NCBI RefSeq assembly: GCF_037577855.1
Contig: NZ_JBAKFX010000031.1
Location: 1-47,499 of the forward strand
Direction of reading: 5' to 3'
DNA: 47,499 nt
Origin: Dethiothermospora halolimnae
GTDB taxonomy: Bacteria; Bacillota; Clostridia; Tissierellales; VENL01
Positions 32,213 to 41,026 of this stretch are shown in pieces. The notes under the pieces are model-generated. The model did no database searches, was not told where the DNA came from, and saw only the letters and a program-made list of their open reading frames with translations. The translations under genes and the position numbers were made by a program. Each line of letters begins with the position of its first letter. Position 1 is the stretch's first letter.

Positions 32213-33421
32213 ATGATGAATAAAATCAATTATGGTATTGCAAAAACAGGAAAAGACTTTGAAGGGATATTAAAATTGGTTAAAGAGGTTTTTGACGATG
32301 ATACAAAGAAATTAGCCAAAGACCTAATGTTTAATTCACCTAAGAAAGATAGAAATATCTTTTTTTATGCTTATGACCAAATTAAAGAGAAATATGTGGG
32401 CACAATATGTTTAATAGATGTATCAGTTAAATTTTCAGGTGTAAAAGTAAAGGCTGCTGAATACGGTATAGCAGCTACTGATAAAAGATACAGAGGTCTA
32501 GGGATAAATCAAAGATTATCAGAAATGTTTTTTGATGAATGTGTAAAGGGTGATTATAGTATAACCCTATTAGAGGGGATACCAAATTTTTATAGAAAAT
32601 ATGGATTTAATTATGCAGTACCTATGGAAAATGAAAGCTTAAATCTATCTGATATTGAAACTAATCATTATGAAAATATAAAGATCAGAAAAGCCAACAA
32701 GGAAGATATTAATTTAATAAATAAAGAGCATATAAAAGCAACAGATAAATTAGGATTTTGTAAATATAAAGAAAAAGAAATAATAGATGCTCAAATGCAT
32801 AGTTATACTTCTAAGGTTACAACTAAAGAATACTATATACTTGAAGAAGACAATAATATTAAAGGATATTTTACTTTAAACGATGATAATGGAATTAAGG
32901 TTACTGACATTAGTTACAATCTACCCTTTAAGTTTTATGAGAAAGTATTAAGTTTTTTAAAAAAAGAAAAAAGTATGAAACAGCTATCAGCTAACATACC
33001 TAATAATACAAAGTTCACAAAGTTTCTCAGGATAAAAGGGTCAAAAAGAGAGGGGCAATATGCTTGGCAATTGAGAATAATTGACGATTATAAGTTCCTT
33101 AAAGATATCAAATCTATTTTGGAAAGTAGGTTAAACAAGTCTATATATAAAGATGAAGAGATAGAATTCTACTATAATAACTTCAAATATTTAGTTAAAG
33201 TTGCTATAAACAATGGTAAAATTCATTTAGAGAAACAAAAAAGAAAAGGATGCTTTGATTTTAACTTAACATCTCAAGGGGCAACTAAACTATTTTTTGG
33301 AGATAAAAATATGGATGAGATTAAGTCCTTTTTACCAGATTGTCATGTAGATCAGAAGTATAAAAACATAGTATATATCTTGTTCCCCAAATTGTTAACT
33401 CACTTTTATAATAACTATTAG
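32213..33421 (+). CDS. Eis-like GNAT acetyltransferase
   Basis: This 402-residue protein (ATG 32213 after AAGGGGGAATTT) has an N-terminal GNAT core with EYGIAATDKRYRGLGINQRLSEMF (acetyl-CoA loop RGLG) and LLEGIPNFYRKYGFNYAVPMEN, followed by a central GNAT-like domain and a C-terminal part of about 120 residues. The length, the second domain and the C-terminal tail fit the Eis/AAC(2')-like family, in which aminoglycosides can be acetylated at several positions and the C-terminus is SCP2-like. The gene is controlled by its own promoter, leader and terminator, so its expression is likely induced. Substrate and inducer are unknown. Confidence 0.75.
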   Translation: MMNKINYGIAKTGKDFEGILKLVKEVFDDDTKKLAKDLMFNSPKKDRNIFFYAYDQIKEKYVGTICLIDVSVKFSGVKVKAAEYGIAATDKRYRGLGINQRLSEMFFDECVKGDYSITLLEGIPNFYRKYGFNYAVPMENESLNLSDIETNHYENIKIRKANKEDINLINKEHIKATDKLGFCKYKEKEIIDAQMHSYTSKVTTKEYYILEEDNNIKGYFTLNDDNGIKVTDISYNLPFKFYEKVLSFLKKEKSMKQLSANIPNNTKFTKFLRIKGSKREGQYAWQLRIIDDYKFLKDIKSILESRLNKSIYKDEEIEFYYNNFKYLVKVAINNGKIHLEKQKRKGCFDFNLTSQGATKLFFGDKNMDEIKSFLPDCHVDQKYKNIVYILFPKLLTHFYNNY

Positions 33422-33653
33422 TCAAAATTACATGAATTTGATGTAAGGGACAGTTCATTATAAATAACAGATAAACTTAAATCTCCCCGAATATAAATAT
33501 TTATAATATATAAGAATATTCTTAATGAAAATTTATGGCATAAATTGCTTATTTTGTATCAATTGAATTCATATAAAGAAATAGAGAAGAATATTGTTAT
33601 AAAGAATATGAATAGTATATGCGGGGGAATTGTTTAGAGGAGGTTTATAAGTT
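33422..33653. other. Intergenic region with REP-like copy 8 and a 14-bp palindrome
   Basis: The repeat core GGGACAGTTCATTATAA lies at 33447-33463 (forward, copy 8). TAAGAATATTCTTA at 33511-33524 is a perfect 14-bp palindrome that could be an operator. No gene is seen. AGGAGG before 33654 is the ribosome binding site of the methyltransferase. Confidence 0.7.
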
Positions 33654-34328
33654 ATGGTAAACAATTACTATACAAAAAATTTAAATGCACATAGATTACT
33701 ACAAGTGTATGAAACTAAAATTCCTAGAATAAAACAGTACCTAGATAGGGAAATATCTTTTGTTAAAGATAGTTTAACTGGGAACGAAAAGATTTTAGAA
33801 TTAGGAGCAGGTTATGGACGAATTGTAAAAGAATTGGAAGACAATTGTAAATCAATAGTGGGCATTGATATTTCTCATGAAAATGTTTTATTAGGTAAGG
33901 CATACTTAAAAGATAGTAATAACGCAGAAATCATGGTTATGGATGCCCATAATCTTGAATTTAAGGAGCAGTTTGATGTAATACTTTGTTTACAAAATGG
34001 TTTATCTGCAATGAATGTGAAATCCCAAGATTTTATTAAAAAAATATTGAATATGGTTGTTGATGGTGGAAAGGTTTACCTTAGTACTTACAGTATGAAA
34101 TTCTGGAAATATAGACTGATGTGGTTTGAAGAACAGGCTAATAAGGGTTTATTAGGAGAGATTGATCTAGATAAAACAAAAAATGGGGATATAATTTGTA
34201 AAGATGGTTTTAAAGCTACTACCCACAGTATAGAAGATTTAAAAATGATTGGATATTTATCAGGATATAAATACGAAATTCAAGAAGTAGATGAATCAAG
34301 TGTTTTTCTTATTATCCATAAAAGATAG
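33654..34328 (+). CDS. SAM-dependent methyltransferase
   Basis: This 224-residue class I methyltransferase has ILELGAGYGRIVKEL (motif I), SIVGIDISHENVLLG (motif II), MVMDAHNLEFKEQFDVILCLQNGLSAM and GGKVYLSTYS. It starts after AGAGGAGGTTTATAAGTT. The catalytic domain is close to minimal length and lacks added substrate-binding domains. The substrate is probably a small molecule. A small membrane protein gene and a REP-like copy follow. Confidence 0.85.
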   Translation: MVNNYYTKNLNAHRLLQVYETKIPRIKQYLDREISFVKDSLTGNEKILELGAGYGRIVKELEDNCKSIVGIDISHENVLLGKAYLKDSNNAEIMVMDAHNLEFKEQFDVILCLQNGLSAMNVKSQDFIKKILNMVVDGGKVYLSTYSMKFWKYRLMWFEEQANKGLLGEIDLDKTKNGDIICKDGFKATTHSIEDLKMIGYLSGYKYEIQEVDESSVFLIIHKR

Positions 34329-34460
34329 AATTATATATAATATTAGTACAACTTGATTTATGGCATAATAGAAAATATAATGTAAAAAACAAAAAAGGAT
34401 AATATTGTAAGTGTAGAAAGTATATAAAGAGAAATTAATCAATCAAAGGGGAAAAAATAT

Positions 34461-34694
34461 ATGATAATATTGTTACAGTCTTTATTTTTACTTGTTATAT
34501 TTAGCATTGTAGGTGGTGCCATAGCAGGAGAATTAGGAGTGTTAATAGGGATTATATCTGGTATTATAGTTCCTGTTATATTAGCTTTAAAGGATATTGA
34601 AAAAAGAATAAATAAAATAGAGAAATATATCTATAAAGAAGATGAAGATAACGAAGAAGTATATAAAGAAGATGAAGATAACGAAGAAGTATAG
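34461..34694 (+). CDS. Small membrane protein with duplicated acidic tail
   Basis: This 77-residue protein starts after AAAGGGGAAAAA. It has two hydrophobic segments (IILLQSLFLLVIFSIVGGAI and LGVLIGIISGIIVPVILAL), a basic stretch and then a perfect tandem repeat of the ten-residue unit YKEDEDNEEV, encoded by two identical 30-bp copies (34632-34691). The stop TAG is the first three bases of the next REP-like repeat (copy 9), so the repeat provides the stop. Function unknown. Confidence 0.6.
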   Translation: MIILLQSLFLLVIFSIVGGAIAGELGVLIGIISGIIVPVILALKDIEKRINKIEKYIYKEDEDNEEVYKEDEDNEEV

Positions 34695-34711
34695 GGACAG
34701 TTCATTATAAG
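34692..34711 (+). repeat. REP-like repeat copy 9 (forward), left of RAYT gene
   Basis: TAGGGACAGTTCATTATAAG, a full match to the core, lies 65 bases upstream of the RAYT start codon. Its first three bases are the stop codon of the preceding gene. Confidence 0.9.
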
Positions 34712-34775
34712 TAATTATGTATATAAATCTATATTTTGCCAATAATATCACTTATAAAATATGAGGAGTGATATT

Positions 34776-35699
34776 ATGCCACGAACAGCTCGTAAGAAAA
34801 GTGCCGAATGTATATACCATATTATGGTTAAAAGTGTTGGAGGTACAAGATTATTTAGAGAAGATAATAATAGAGAAATGTACCTAAGTATAATTAAAAA
34901 ATATCAAAATATATTTGATTTTAAGCTCTATGCTTATTGTTTAATGGATAATCATGGGCACTTAATGATAGATGCCAGTGGAGCAGATGTATCAAAATTT
35001 ATGCACAGAATAAACCAGTCTTATGCCCAAAGATATAACAGGATGTATAAAAGAAAAGGACATCTATTTGCTGATAGATTTAGAAGTGAGATAATAGAAG
35101 ATGAAAAATACTTAAGAGTATGCTTTGGATATATACATAACAATTGCAAAGATATTCCTGGATGGAAAGGCAAAGAAGAGAGATATCCATATTCTAGTTT
35201 TGGAATATATATGGGATTAGTAGAAAATAAATACTCTATACTAGACATGAGTTTTATGTTAAGTTTATTTAGCCAAGATTCTAGGAAAGCCCAAAGAAGA
35301 TGTAGAGATTTTATGGAGGAATATATTAAAAGTAAGGATAATGCAAAGGAAAAAAGACGAGTCGAATTTAAAGAACAAAAAACTGAGTATAGAAGTGAAA
35401 GATATATAATAGCTAGGGACTATAAACCGGAAGATGTTATGGAATTTGTATGTGATTATATAAAAATAGATAAACAAATATTAATGCAAAGATATAAAAG
35501 GGAAGCCACAAAGGGAAAAGCCATATTTATACTTTTATTGAATAGATATTGTGATATAGGTAGCAAAGGGATATGTGAGATAATAGGAAATATAAGTCAA
35601 TCTAGGGTGTCAACTTTATGTAGTATGGGTTCTAGAATTATAGAGGAAGAAGGGTATAATGACATAATTGATGACTTTATGAAGCTAAAAGTTACATAG
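34776..35699 (+). CDS. REP-associated tyrosine transposase (RAYT, Y1/IS200-like HUH)
   Basis: ATG 34776 follows GAGGAGTGATATT; the frame is open to 34761. This 307-residue protein has the HUH metal motif DNHGHLMI (His60, His62) and the nucleophile Tyr119 in FGYIHNN (family form Y-I-H-x-N), preceded by GHLFADRFRSEII, as in TnpA_REP. Residues 190-307 are a C-terminal extension with a predicted helix-turn-helix resembling the DnaA/TrpR-like domain found in one RAYT group. RAYTs cut single-stranded DNA at REP hairpins. The gene lies between REP-like repeat copies 9 (forward) and 10-11 (reverse), the hallmark REPtron arrangement. Confidence 0.85.
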   Translation: MPRTARKKSAECIYHIMVKSVGGTRLFREDNNREMYLSIIKKYQNIFDFKLYAYCLMDNHGHLMIDASGADVSKFMHRINQSYAQRYNRMYKRKGHLFADRFRSEIIEDEKYLRVCFGYIHNNCKDIPGWKGKEERYPYSSFGIYMGLVENKYSILDMSFMLSLFSQDSRKAQRRCRDFMEEYIKSKDNAKEKRRVEFKEQKTEYRSERYIIARDYKPEDVMEFVCDYIKIDKQILMQRYKREATKGKAIFILLLNRYCDIGSKGICEIIGNISQSRVSTLCSMGSRIIEEEGYNDIIDDFMKLKVT

Positions 35700-35768
35700 A
35701 TTGTAAATTATAAACTTGATTTTAATTTGATTAACTATAGTCATAGAGGGAATTGTTTAAAATAAAAG

Positions 35769-35898
35769 TTGGACAAGTTTATAAAGTCATATGTATGATA
35801 TTGTGTAGGGCTTGGAAGTGATAAAGAAAATATAAGAGGTACAAGCTTTTAAACTGAACTGTCCCTTAAATTTAAAATTAACATAATGAACTGTCCTT
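35769..35898 (-). repeat. REP-like repeat copies 10-11 (reverse), right of RAYT gene
   Basis: Copy 10 (35838-35867) reads GTACAAGCTTTTAAA then CTGAACTGTCCCTT. Copy 11 (35883-35897) reads ATAATGAACTGTCCT. A TTGGACAAG half-motif lies upstream at 35769-35777. Copy 10 shares its extended left side exactly with copy 7 beside the HAD gene. Confidence 0.85.
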
Positions 35899-35919
35899 TG
35901 CTTTGCACCTCCACATAAT

Positions 35920-37362
35920 TTAAATCGAAAATAAAGTATCATTGACTCCTTCTATCTCCTCATCAGTTAGGTCTTTTAATAATATCTGAATATCATTAAT
36001 CTTATCTAAATCTTTTTCAATTTTATCGGAAACATTTACAGATATCATCCTAAATTGCTTCTTTTCTTTTATAATGTTAAACTCTTCTACAAATTCTTCT
36101 TCTATATCAGCTTCTCCGTCGGTTATAAAAATTATATCTGAATATTTATATCTGGCTCCACTTATTAATTGTAGAGACTTTTCCAATGGCTCTACAAAGT
36201 TAGTACCACTGCCATAGAAAAAAGTGGCTAATTGATAAAGTTTATTCGGTTCAATTTTACATTTGTTAAACTCTATAACCCTATAAACCTTATTAGAAAA
36301 CAATATGGCAACGAAATCTCTATTTTGCTTAATAGCCATATCAAGCAAAGCTATGGCTACGGATTTAGACCAAATTTCTAGTTCTCCCTCCATAGATGCA
36401 GATGTATCCAAGCAGCATATAATAGGACCCTTAGATTTTGCTTTGTTGTTTCTATATTTATAAGACAATAATTCTTTTTGGGTATACTTTTTATAAAAAT
36501 TTCTTTTAGTGGACTTTCTGATTAATAGAAGTTTTTCTGAAGGTAAAATCTTATGGATTTCATTACCCAGCTGAACACCACAAATTTCTTGTCCTTCTTC
36601 CTTTGTCTTTCTTTTTTGTAATTGGCTTGCCGATGCTTTAAATCTTCCTGCCATTTCTGATATTTCCTTTACTTTTTTTAATTTTCTCAGTTTGGCAGAA
36701 ACTTCAATCTTTTCCTCATAGGAAGTTGGAGTAAGAATACCATCATTTAAGCCCCAGGATTTTATTGTGTTTGAAACAGTAAAAAATTCTTTAGAAGCAT
36801 TTGAAACACTTTTAAAGATTAAATTATCATTTGATATCATTTTTTCTATATTAATTATATTATTATTAAGTTTTTCTTCTAAAACTTGGGAGTCTTCTCC
36901 TTTAAGAAATAGAGTTTTTATATATTCTTTGCACATTTTATTATGTTCTTGTAATTCATTATTAAAACTTTTATCTGTTTCACATAAGGCTTCAAAATGT
37001 TTCATTATCTCTTGACCAATCAAATCGGCCACTAAAATTGAGTCAAAATGTTTAAGAGAACATGTATATCTTAAAGAATCAAATTCATCTATTTCAAATA
37101 ACTTTTTTATCAATATATTATTTAGTTGATACTCTAAACTCATATCCTCTGTGATTTTGACTACAGGACTTTTTTTAAATAAAGATAGATAAATATCTTC
37201 GCTTAATTTATCAAAAGTAGTTATTATATTTTTAAATTCTTTAGCATTTTCCTTGAGTCTAGGTGAATTATTAAATATATTACTATAAATGTCTAAGTCT
37301 AGTTCAAAGACTTCTATAGAATTATTCATACTAAACTGGTTGTTTGATATTGGATTATTCAC
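35920..37362 (-). CDS. VWA-domain protein (ViaA/CoxE-like), partner of a MoxR ATPase
   Basis: This 480-residue protein starts at GTG 37360-37362 after AGGGAG on its strand. It has a long helical N-terminal region (about 300 residues) and a C-terminal von Willebrand A domain with the MIDAS motif CLDTSASMEG (Asp319, Ser321, Ser323), the Thr in GSGTNF and IFITDGEADIEE. This is the layout of ViaA and other VWA partners of MoxR-family ATPases. The two genes lie next to each other with the ATPase gene first. The pair probably remodels or assembles a protein complex; the target is unknown. Confidence 0.85.
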   Translation of the reverse strand: MNNPISNNQFSMNNSIEVFELDLDIYSNIFNNSPRLKENAKEFKNIITTFDKLSEDIYLSLFKKSPVVKITEDMSLEYQLNNILIKKLFEIDEFDSLRYTCSLKHFDSILVADLIGQEIMKHFEALCETDKSFNNELQEHNKMCKEYIKTLFLKGEDSQVLEEKLNNNIINIEKMISNDNLIFKSVSNASKEFFTVSNTIKSWGLNDGILTPTSYEEKIEVSAKLRKLKKVKEISEMAGRFKASASQLQKRKTKEEGQEICGVQLGNEIHKILPSEKLLLIRKSTKRNFYKKYTQKELLSYKYRNNKAKSKGPIICCLDTSASMEGELEIWSKSVAIALLDMAIKQNRDFVAILFSNKVYRVIEFNKCKIEPNKLYQLATFFYGSGTNFVEPLEKSLQLISGARYKYSDIIFITDGEADIEEEFVEEFNIIKEKKQFRMISVNVSDKIEKDLDKINDIQILLKDLTDEEIEGVNDTLFSI

Positions 37363-37411
37363 TATTACACTCCCTAAATATATTTTATTAATTATTCCTT
37401 AGAGTTAATCA

Positions 37412-38623
37412 TTAACCCATACTAAACATAAGGTCCTCTTCATCATCACCTATTTGTTTTGATAAAATATCTAGATAATCGGATAATTCTTTATTAAGCA
37501 TCATAAACTTATTTTTCATATCATTTTCCATTAACTCAGATTCCTTTAGTAATCTATTAGTTTTTTCGTATAAGTATTCTACGGAACCTTTCATTTCCAC
37601 AATCACTCTAATGTCATTAAGATTTTTAGATGATGAGGATATTTTACTATACATCTTCTTAATATTGTTGTATTCCTTTTTGTAAGGAGATACTACCCTT
37701 TCCCTTAATATTTGGTCTATTTTTTCTATATCCCCAATATCATTCCAAAGAATATCCCTAAGGGAATGGAAATCCGATATATTTACTTTTTTTCTTTTAT
37801 CAAGTAATGCACTTGCCTTTAGGACTTTTAAACATTCATTTTGCCTTCTATCTGATATTATAATTCCATGTTGCAGAAGAATATTCATTAAAGAAATATA
37901 CTCCCTTAGTATAGTGTCATCTATGGTGATATATGAGAGAGTTTTTTTCAATAACTTTAATTCATCTAAAGTAATCGTAGTGACCCTTTTTTGATTATTT
38001 TCAGCATTTAAAAAGTTTTTAAACATAGTAGCTTTATTTTCAATGTCTCCCACATAATCCACAAACATTCTAAACATCATCCTGTCGTATAGAGCCATTA
38101 GTGATTCATCCTCTGGAAATTCATTGGAAGCAGCAAATAAAGTTACTAAAGGAACATCGGTTTGACGGCCATCATTATAAAAAACTTTTTCATTTATAAT
38201 AGGTAATAATATATTCAAAGTAGGTTCATTACATTTAAATATCTCATCTAAAAAAACAATTTCAGCTTCAGGTAGTTTACTTTTAGTTACCCTTACAAAT
38301 TTATCATTTTCCATTTCCCTTATACTAAAGGGGCCTAATATTTCAGATGGGTCAGATGTTCTATTCAAAAGCCAAGAAAAATATCGTCCATTTTCTATTC
38401 TATTACATAAGTCATTGGTCAAGGCACTCTTGGCAGTTCCCGGTGGTCCTATTAATAAAACTGCTTGTCCAGTAATTAAAGCTTTTATACTATTATCAAT
38501 AACATTATCTCTTTCAACAAAGGATTCCTTTAATTCATTTGATATATTATGGAGTTTATCAATAGCATTTTCTACATACTCCTGATTACTTAAATTATTA
38601 AAATCTATATTATTTTGATTCAT
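37412..38623 (-). CDS. MoxR-family AAA+ ATPase (RavA-like)
   Basis: This 403-residue protein has LLIGPPGTAKSALTNDL (Walker A, Lys65), EIVFLDEIFKCNE (Walker B, Asp126-Glu127), FAASNEFPEDESLMALYDRMMFRMFV (sensor 1 and arginine-finger region) and a lid with helix bundle to the C-terminus. The order and the LLNRTSDPSEILGPFS loop are typical of RavA in the MoxR group. A C-terminal coiled helical part (residues 330-400) differs from the E. coli triple-helical LARA domain. ATG 38623 follows TAGGAGGAGATTAA on its strand. It is the first gene of the two-gene operon. Confidence 0.88.
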   Translation of the reverse strand: MNQNNIDFNNLSNQEYVENAIDKLHNISNELKESFVERDNVIDNSIKALITGQAVLLIGPPGTAKSALTNDLCNRIENGRYFSWLLNRTSDPSEILGPFSIREMENDKFVRVTKSKLPEAEIVFLDEIFKCNEPTLNILLPIINEKVFYNDGRQTDVPLVTLFAASNEFPEDESLMALYDRMMFRMFVDYVGDIENKATMFKNFLNAENNQKRVTTITLDELKLLKKTLSYITIDDTILREYISLMNILLQHGIIISDRRQNECLKVLKASALLDKRKKVNISDFHSLRDILWNDIGDIEKIDQILRERVVSPYKKEYNNIKKMYSKISSSSKNLNDIRVIVEMKGSVEYLYEKTNRLLKESELMENDMKNKFMMLNKELSDYLDILSKQIGDDEEDLMFSMG

Positions 38624-38942
38624 TTAATCTCCTCCTAGTCAAATTGATTATATTATACTCTATCGTTTTTCAGATATATATATTTACAACAAAATTTTAT
38701 ATGGAAAAGGAATTTTAATAGAAGATATAGCAGGTATATCCTAGAAAAAACTTTATAAAATATATGGAAAATGATAAAATAGATAGTAAACAAATACTAA
38801 TTTAGTAAATTTACATATAGTATAATATATTTGGGTATTACAATGAAGCTTAAAATAAATTGTACTAGTATTAGATTTAATTATTATAGTATATGGGATT
38901 TTTGTTATATATGTAATTCTCTAGTCTAAGGAGGAGTTTTGA
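38624..38942. promoter_or_regulatory. Divergent intergenic region with a promoter-like block repeated at 40930
   Basis: It separates the ATPase gene (minus) from the LRR gene (plus). The block 38749-38799 (AACTTTATAAAATATATGGA onward) recurs with a few mismatches at 40930-40980 upstream of the next + strand gene. Several TATAAT-like sequences are present but none has a convincing -35. No gene is seen. GGAGGAG at 38930-38936 is the ribosome binding site for the LRR gene. Confidence 0.6.
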
Positions 38943-40797
38943 ATGAAAAAATATATTATTACTATTCTTATAATAGCATCTATTTGTATTATATGGCTAG
39001 GTATACATCATAATCAATATTCAGTAAATAAATTAAATCAAAATTTTAACACTATAAAGAAGGATCACAATAACGATTCCATTACTTTTTCAGATCCTTA
39101 TTTGGAAAAAGGGATCAGAGAAAAAATATCAAAACCAACAGGTGAAATATATAAAGGGGACTTAGAAAAAATTACTGTTCTTGAAATTAGATCAGCTAAT
39201 ATTAAAGACTTGAGTGGAATTGAGAATATAACCAATTTAGAAGAGCTAGACTTATCATTCAATGATATTGCAGATATAACCAGTATAAGTAATTTAACTA
39301 ATTTAACTAAGTTAAATTTATCATATAATCCTATGGATGATATAAATGCATTTAACACATTAAAAAAATTAACTGAATTAAATATAAGTCATACTTTTGT
39401 TAAGGATATAACCCCTTTAACTAATCTATCAAATTTGAATATACTTAATCTTTCAGAATGTGAGTATATTGATTATACAAATATTAATGTATTGGGAGAG
39501 TTAAGCAATTTAACGGAATTATATTTCTATTCTTATGAAATTAGCAATATAAACTTCTTGAGTAATTTAACAAATTTGACTAAACTTAGTTTATTCCTTA
39601 ATAAAGCTAACGATGAAGAAGTTTTAAGTAAATTAACAAATTTAAATTGGTTATGTTTAGGATTTAATGAACCTATTGATTTGAGTTTTTTTAAAACATT
39701 AACTAATTTGACTGAACTACATTTAGATTGTGATGGGGATGTAGATATAAGTCCTATAGGCAATCTATCCAACTTGCGTAAATTACATTTACCAGGTTAT
39801 ATTTATCGAGGTAAAAGTAAACTAAAGGATATAAGTGCTTTAAGTAGCTTAAAAAATTTAACTGAGCTAGATTTATTTAATGGAGAAATAAGTGACATAA
39901 GTCCTTTACGTAATCTAACTAATTTAACTAAATTGAATTTATCCTTTAATCAAGTATCTGACATAAGTGCACTTAGGGATTTAGTAAATTTAACAGAGTT
40001 AGATTTAGGTGAAAATAAAATATACAATATAACCCCCCTAAACAACCTAACAAATTTAACTAGACTAGATTTATCTTATAATGAAATCTCCGACATAAGT
40101 GACCTTGGTGATTTAGTAAATTTAACAGAGTTAGATTTAGATGAAAATAAAATATACAATATAACCTCCCTAAACAACCTAACAAATTTAACTAGACTAG
40201 ATTTATCTTATAATGAAATCTCCGACATAAGTGACCTTGGTGATTTAGTAAATTTAACAGAGTTAGATTTAGGTGAAAATAAAATATACAATATAACCCC
40301 CCTAAACAACCTAACAAATTTAACTAGACTAGATTTATCTTATAATGAAATCTCCGACATAAGTGACCTTGGTGATTTAGTAAATTTAACAGAGTTAGAT
40401 TNNNNNNNNNNNNNNNNNNNNNNNNNNNNNNNNNNNNNNNNNNNNNNNNNNNNNNNNNNNNNNNNNNNNNNNNNNNNNNNNNNNNNNNNNNNNNNNNNAT
40501 TTAGGTGAAAATAAAATATACAATATAACCCCCCTAAACAACCTAACAAATTTAACTAGACTAGATTTATCTTATAATGAAATCTCCGACATAAGTGACC
40601 TTGGTGATTTAGTAAATTTAACAGAGTTAAGGTTAGATAACAATAAAATATATGAGATAAGCTCTCTAGAAAAACTTATTAACTTAACCTGTCTGTTACT
40701 TAATGATAACGAAATATCTGATTATAGTCCTACAGAAAAATATTATAAAAAACTTAAAACTAAAGATTTTCAATTAAATATCATTAACCGACAATAA
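38943..40797 (+). CDS. Internalin-like leucine-rich-repeat protein (assembly gap inside)
   Basis: ATG 38943 follows AAGGAGGAGTTTTGA. The N-terminus has one hydrophobic segment (IITILIIASICIIWLGI), a signal anchor without a lipobox Cys. Residues from about 75 on are 21-22-residue repeats of internalin/SDS22 type (L-x-x-L-x-x-L-x-L-x-x-N-x-I-x-D-I). Four near-identical 132-bp DNA units (each encoding two repeats) begin at 39987, 40119, 40251 and 40383, the last running into a gap of 97 N (40402-40498). After the gap the frame resumes one register off and continues to TAA 40795-40797. If the gap were 129 bases instead of 97 the frame would be intact, so I treat it as one gene. It is probably exported and surface-associated. 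Confidence 0.85.
39987..40650 (+). repeat. Near-identical 132-bp tandem repeats in the LRR gene
   Basis: Units start at 39987, 40119, 40251 and 40383, 132 bp apart, and differ at only a few positions (for example GGTGAA versus GATGAA). A further copy continues after the gap to about 40620. Each unit codes for 44 residues, two leucine-rich repeats. Such high identity indicates recent expansion and explains why the assembly failed here. Confidence 0.9.
40402..40498. other. Assembly gap of 97 N
   Basis: 97 undetermined bases lie in the LRR repeats. The repeat phase on either side differs by 32 bases from a whole number of 132-bp units (next-unit offset 232 instead of 264), so the true gap is probably 129 bases, or 129 plus further units. 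Confidence 0.9.
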
Positions 40798-40929
40798 ATG
40801 TTTCAAGTTTTTTTCAAGAAGATTAAAAGCTATAATATATTAAATCATATGCAGTATAGAATCTCACATTATTATTTACCAAAGCATAAGCATACAAATA
40901 AATTATGGGTATCAATACTTAAGTAAAAT

Positions 40930-40980
40930 AACTTTATAAAATATATGGAAAATGATAAAATAGATGGTAAAGAAATGCTA
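40930..40980 (+). promoter_or_regulatory. Second copy of the promoter-like block
   Basis: 51 bp matching 38749-38799 with a handful of differences lies 46 bases before ATG 41027. It contains ATATATGGAAAATGATAAAA. The same block stands 143 bases before the LRR gene start, so the two genes may share a regulator or sigma factor. Confidence 0.6.
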
Positions 40981-41026
40981 TAACATATGACATTACAGTA
41001 ATTGTAATTCTAGGGAGAGGTATGAA

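Noticed and set aside
653..35898. Integron attC sites as the shared repeats
   Set aside because: The repeats lack the R/L box pattern ending in RYYYAAC/GTTRRRY, no tyrosine-recombinase integrase is present, and the repeat copies are not placed at every gene. They match REP-type palindromes instead.
39987..40650. CRISPR array
   Set aside because: The repeat is 132 bp long, continuous with the reading frame, codes for leucine-rich repeats and has no unique spacers.
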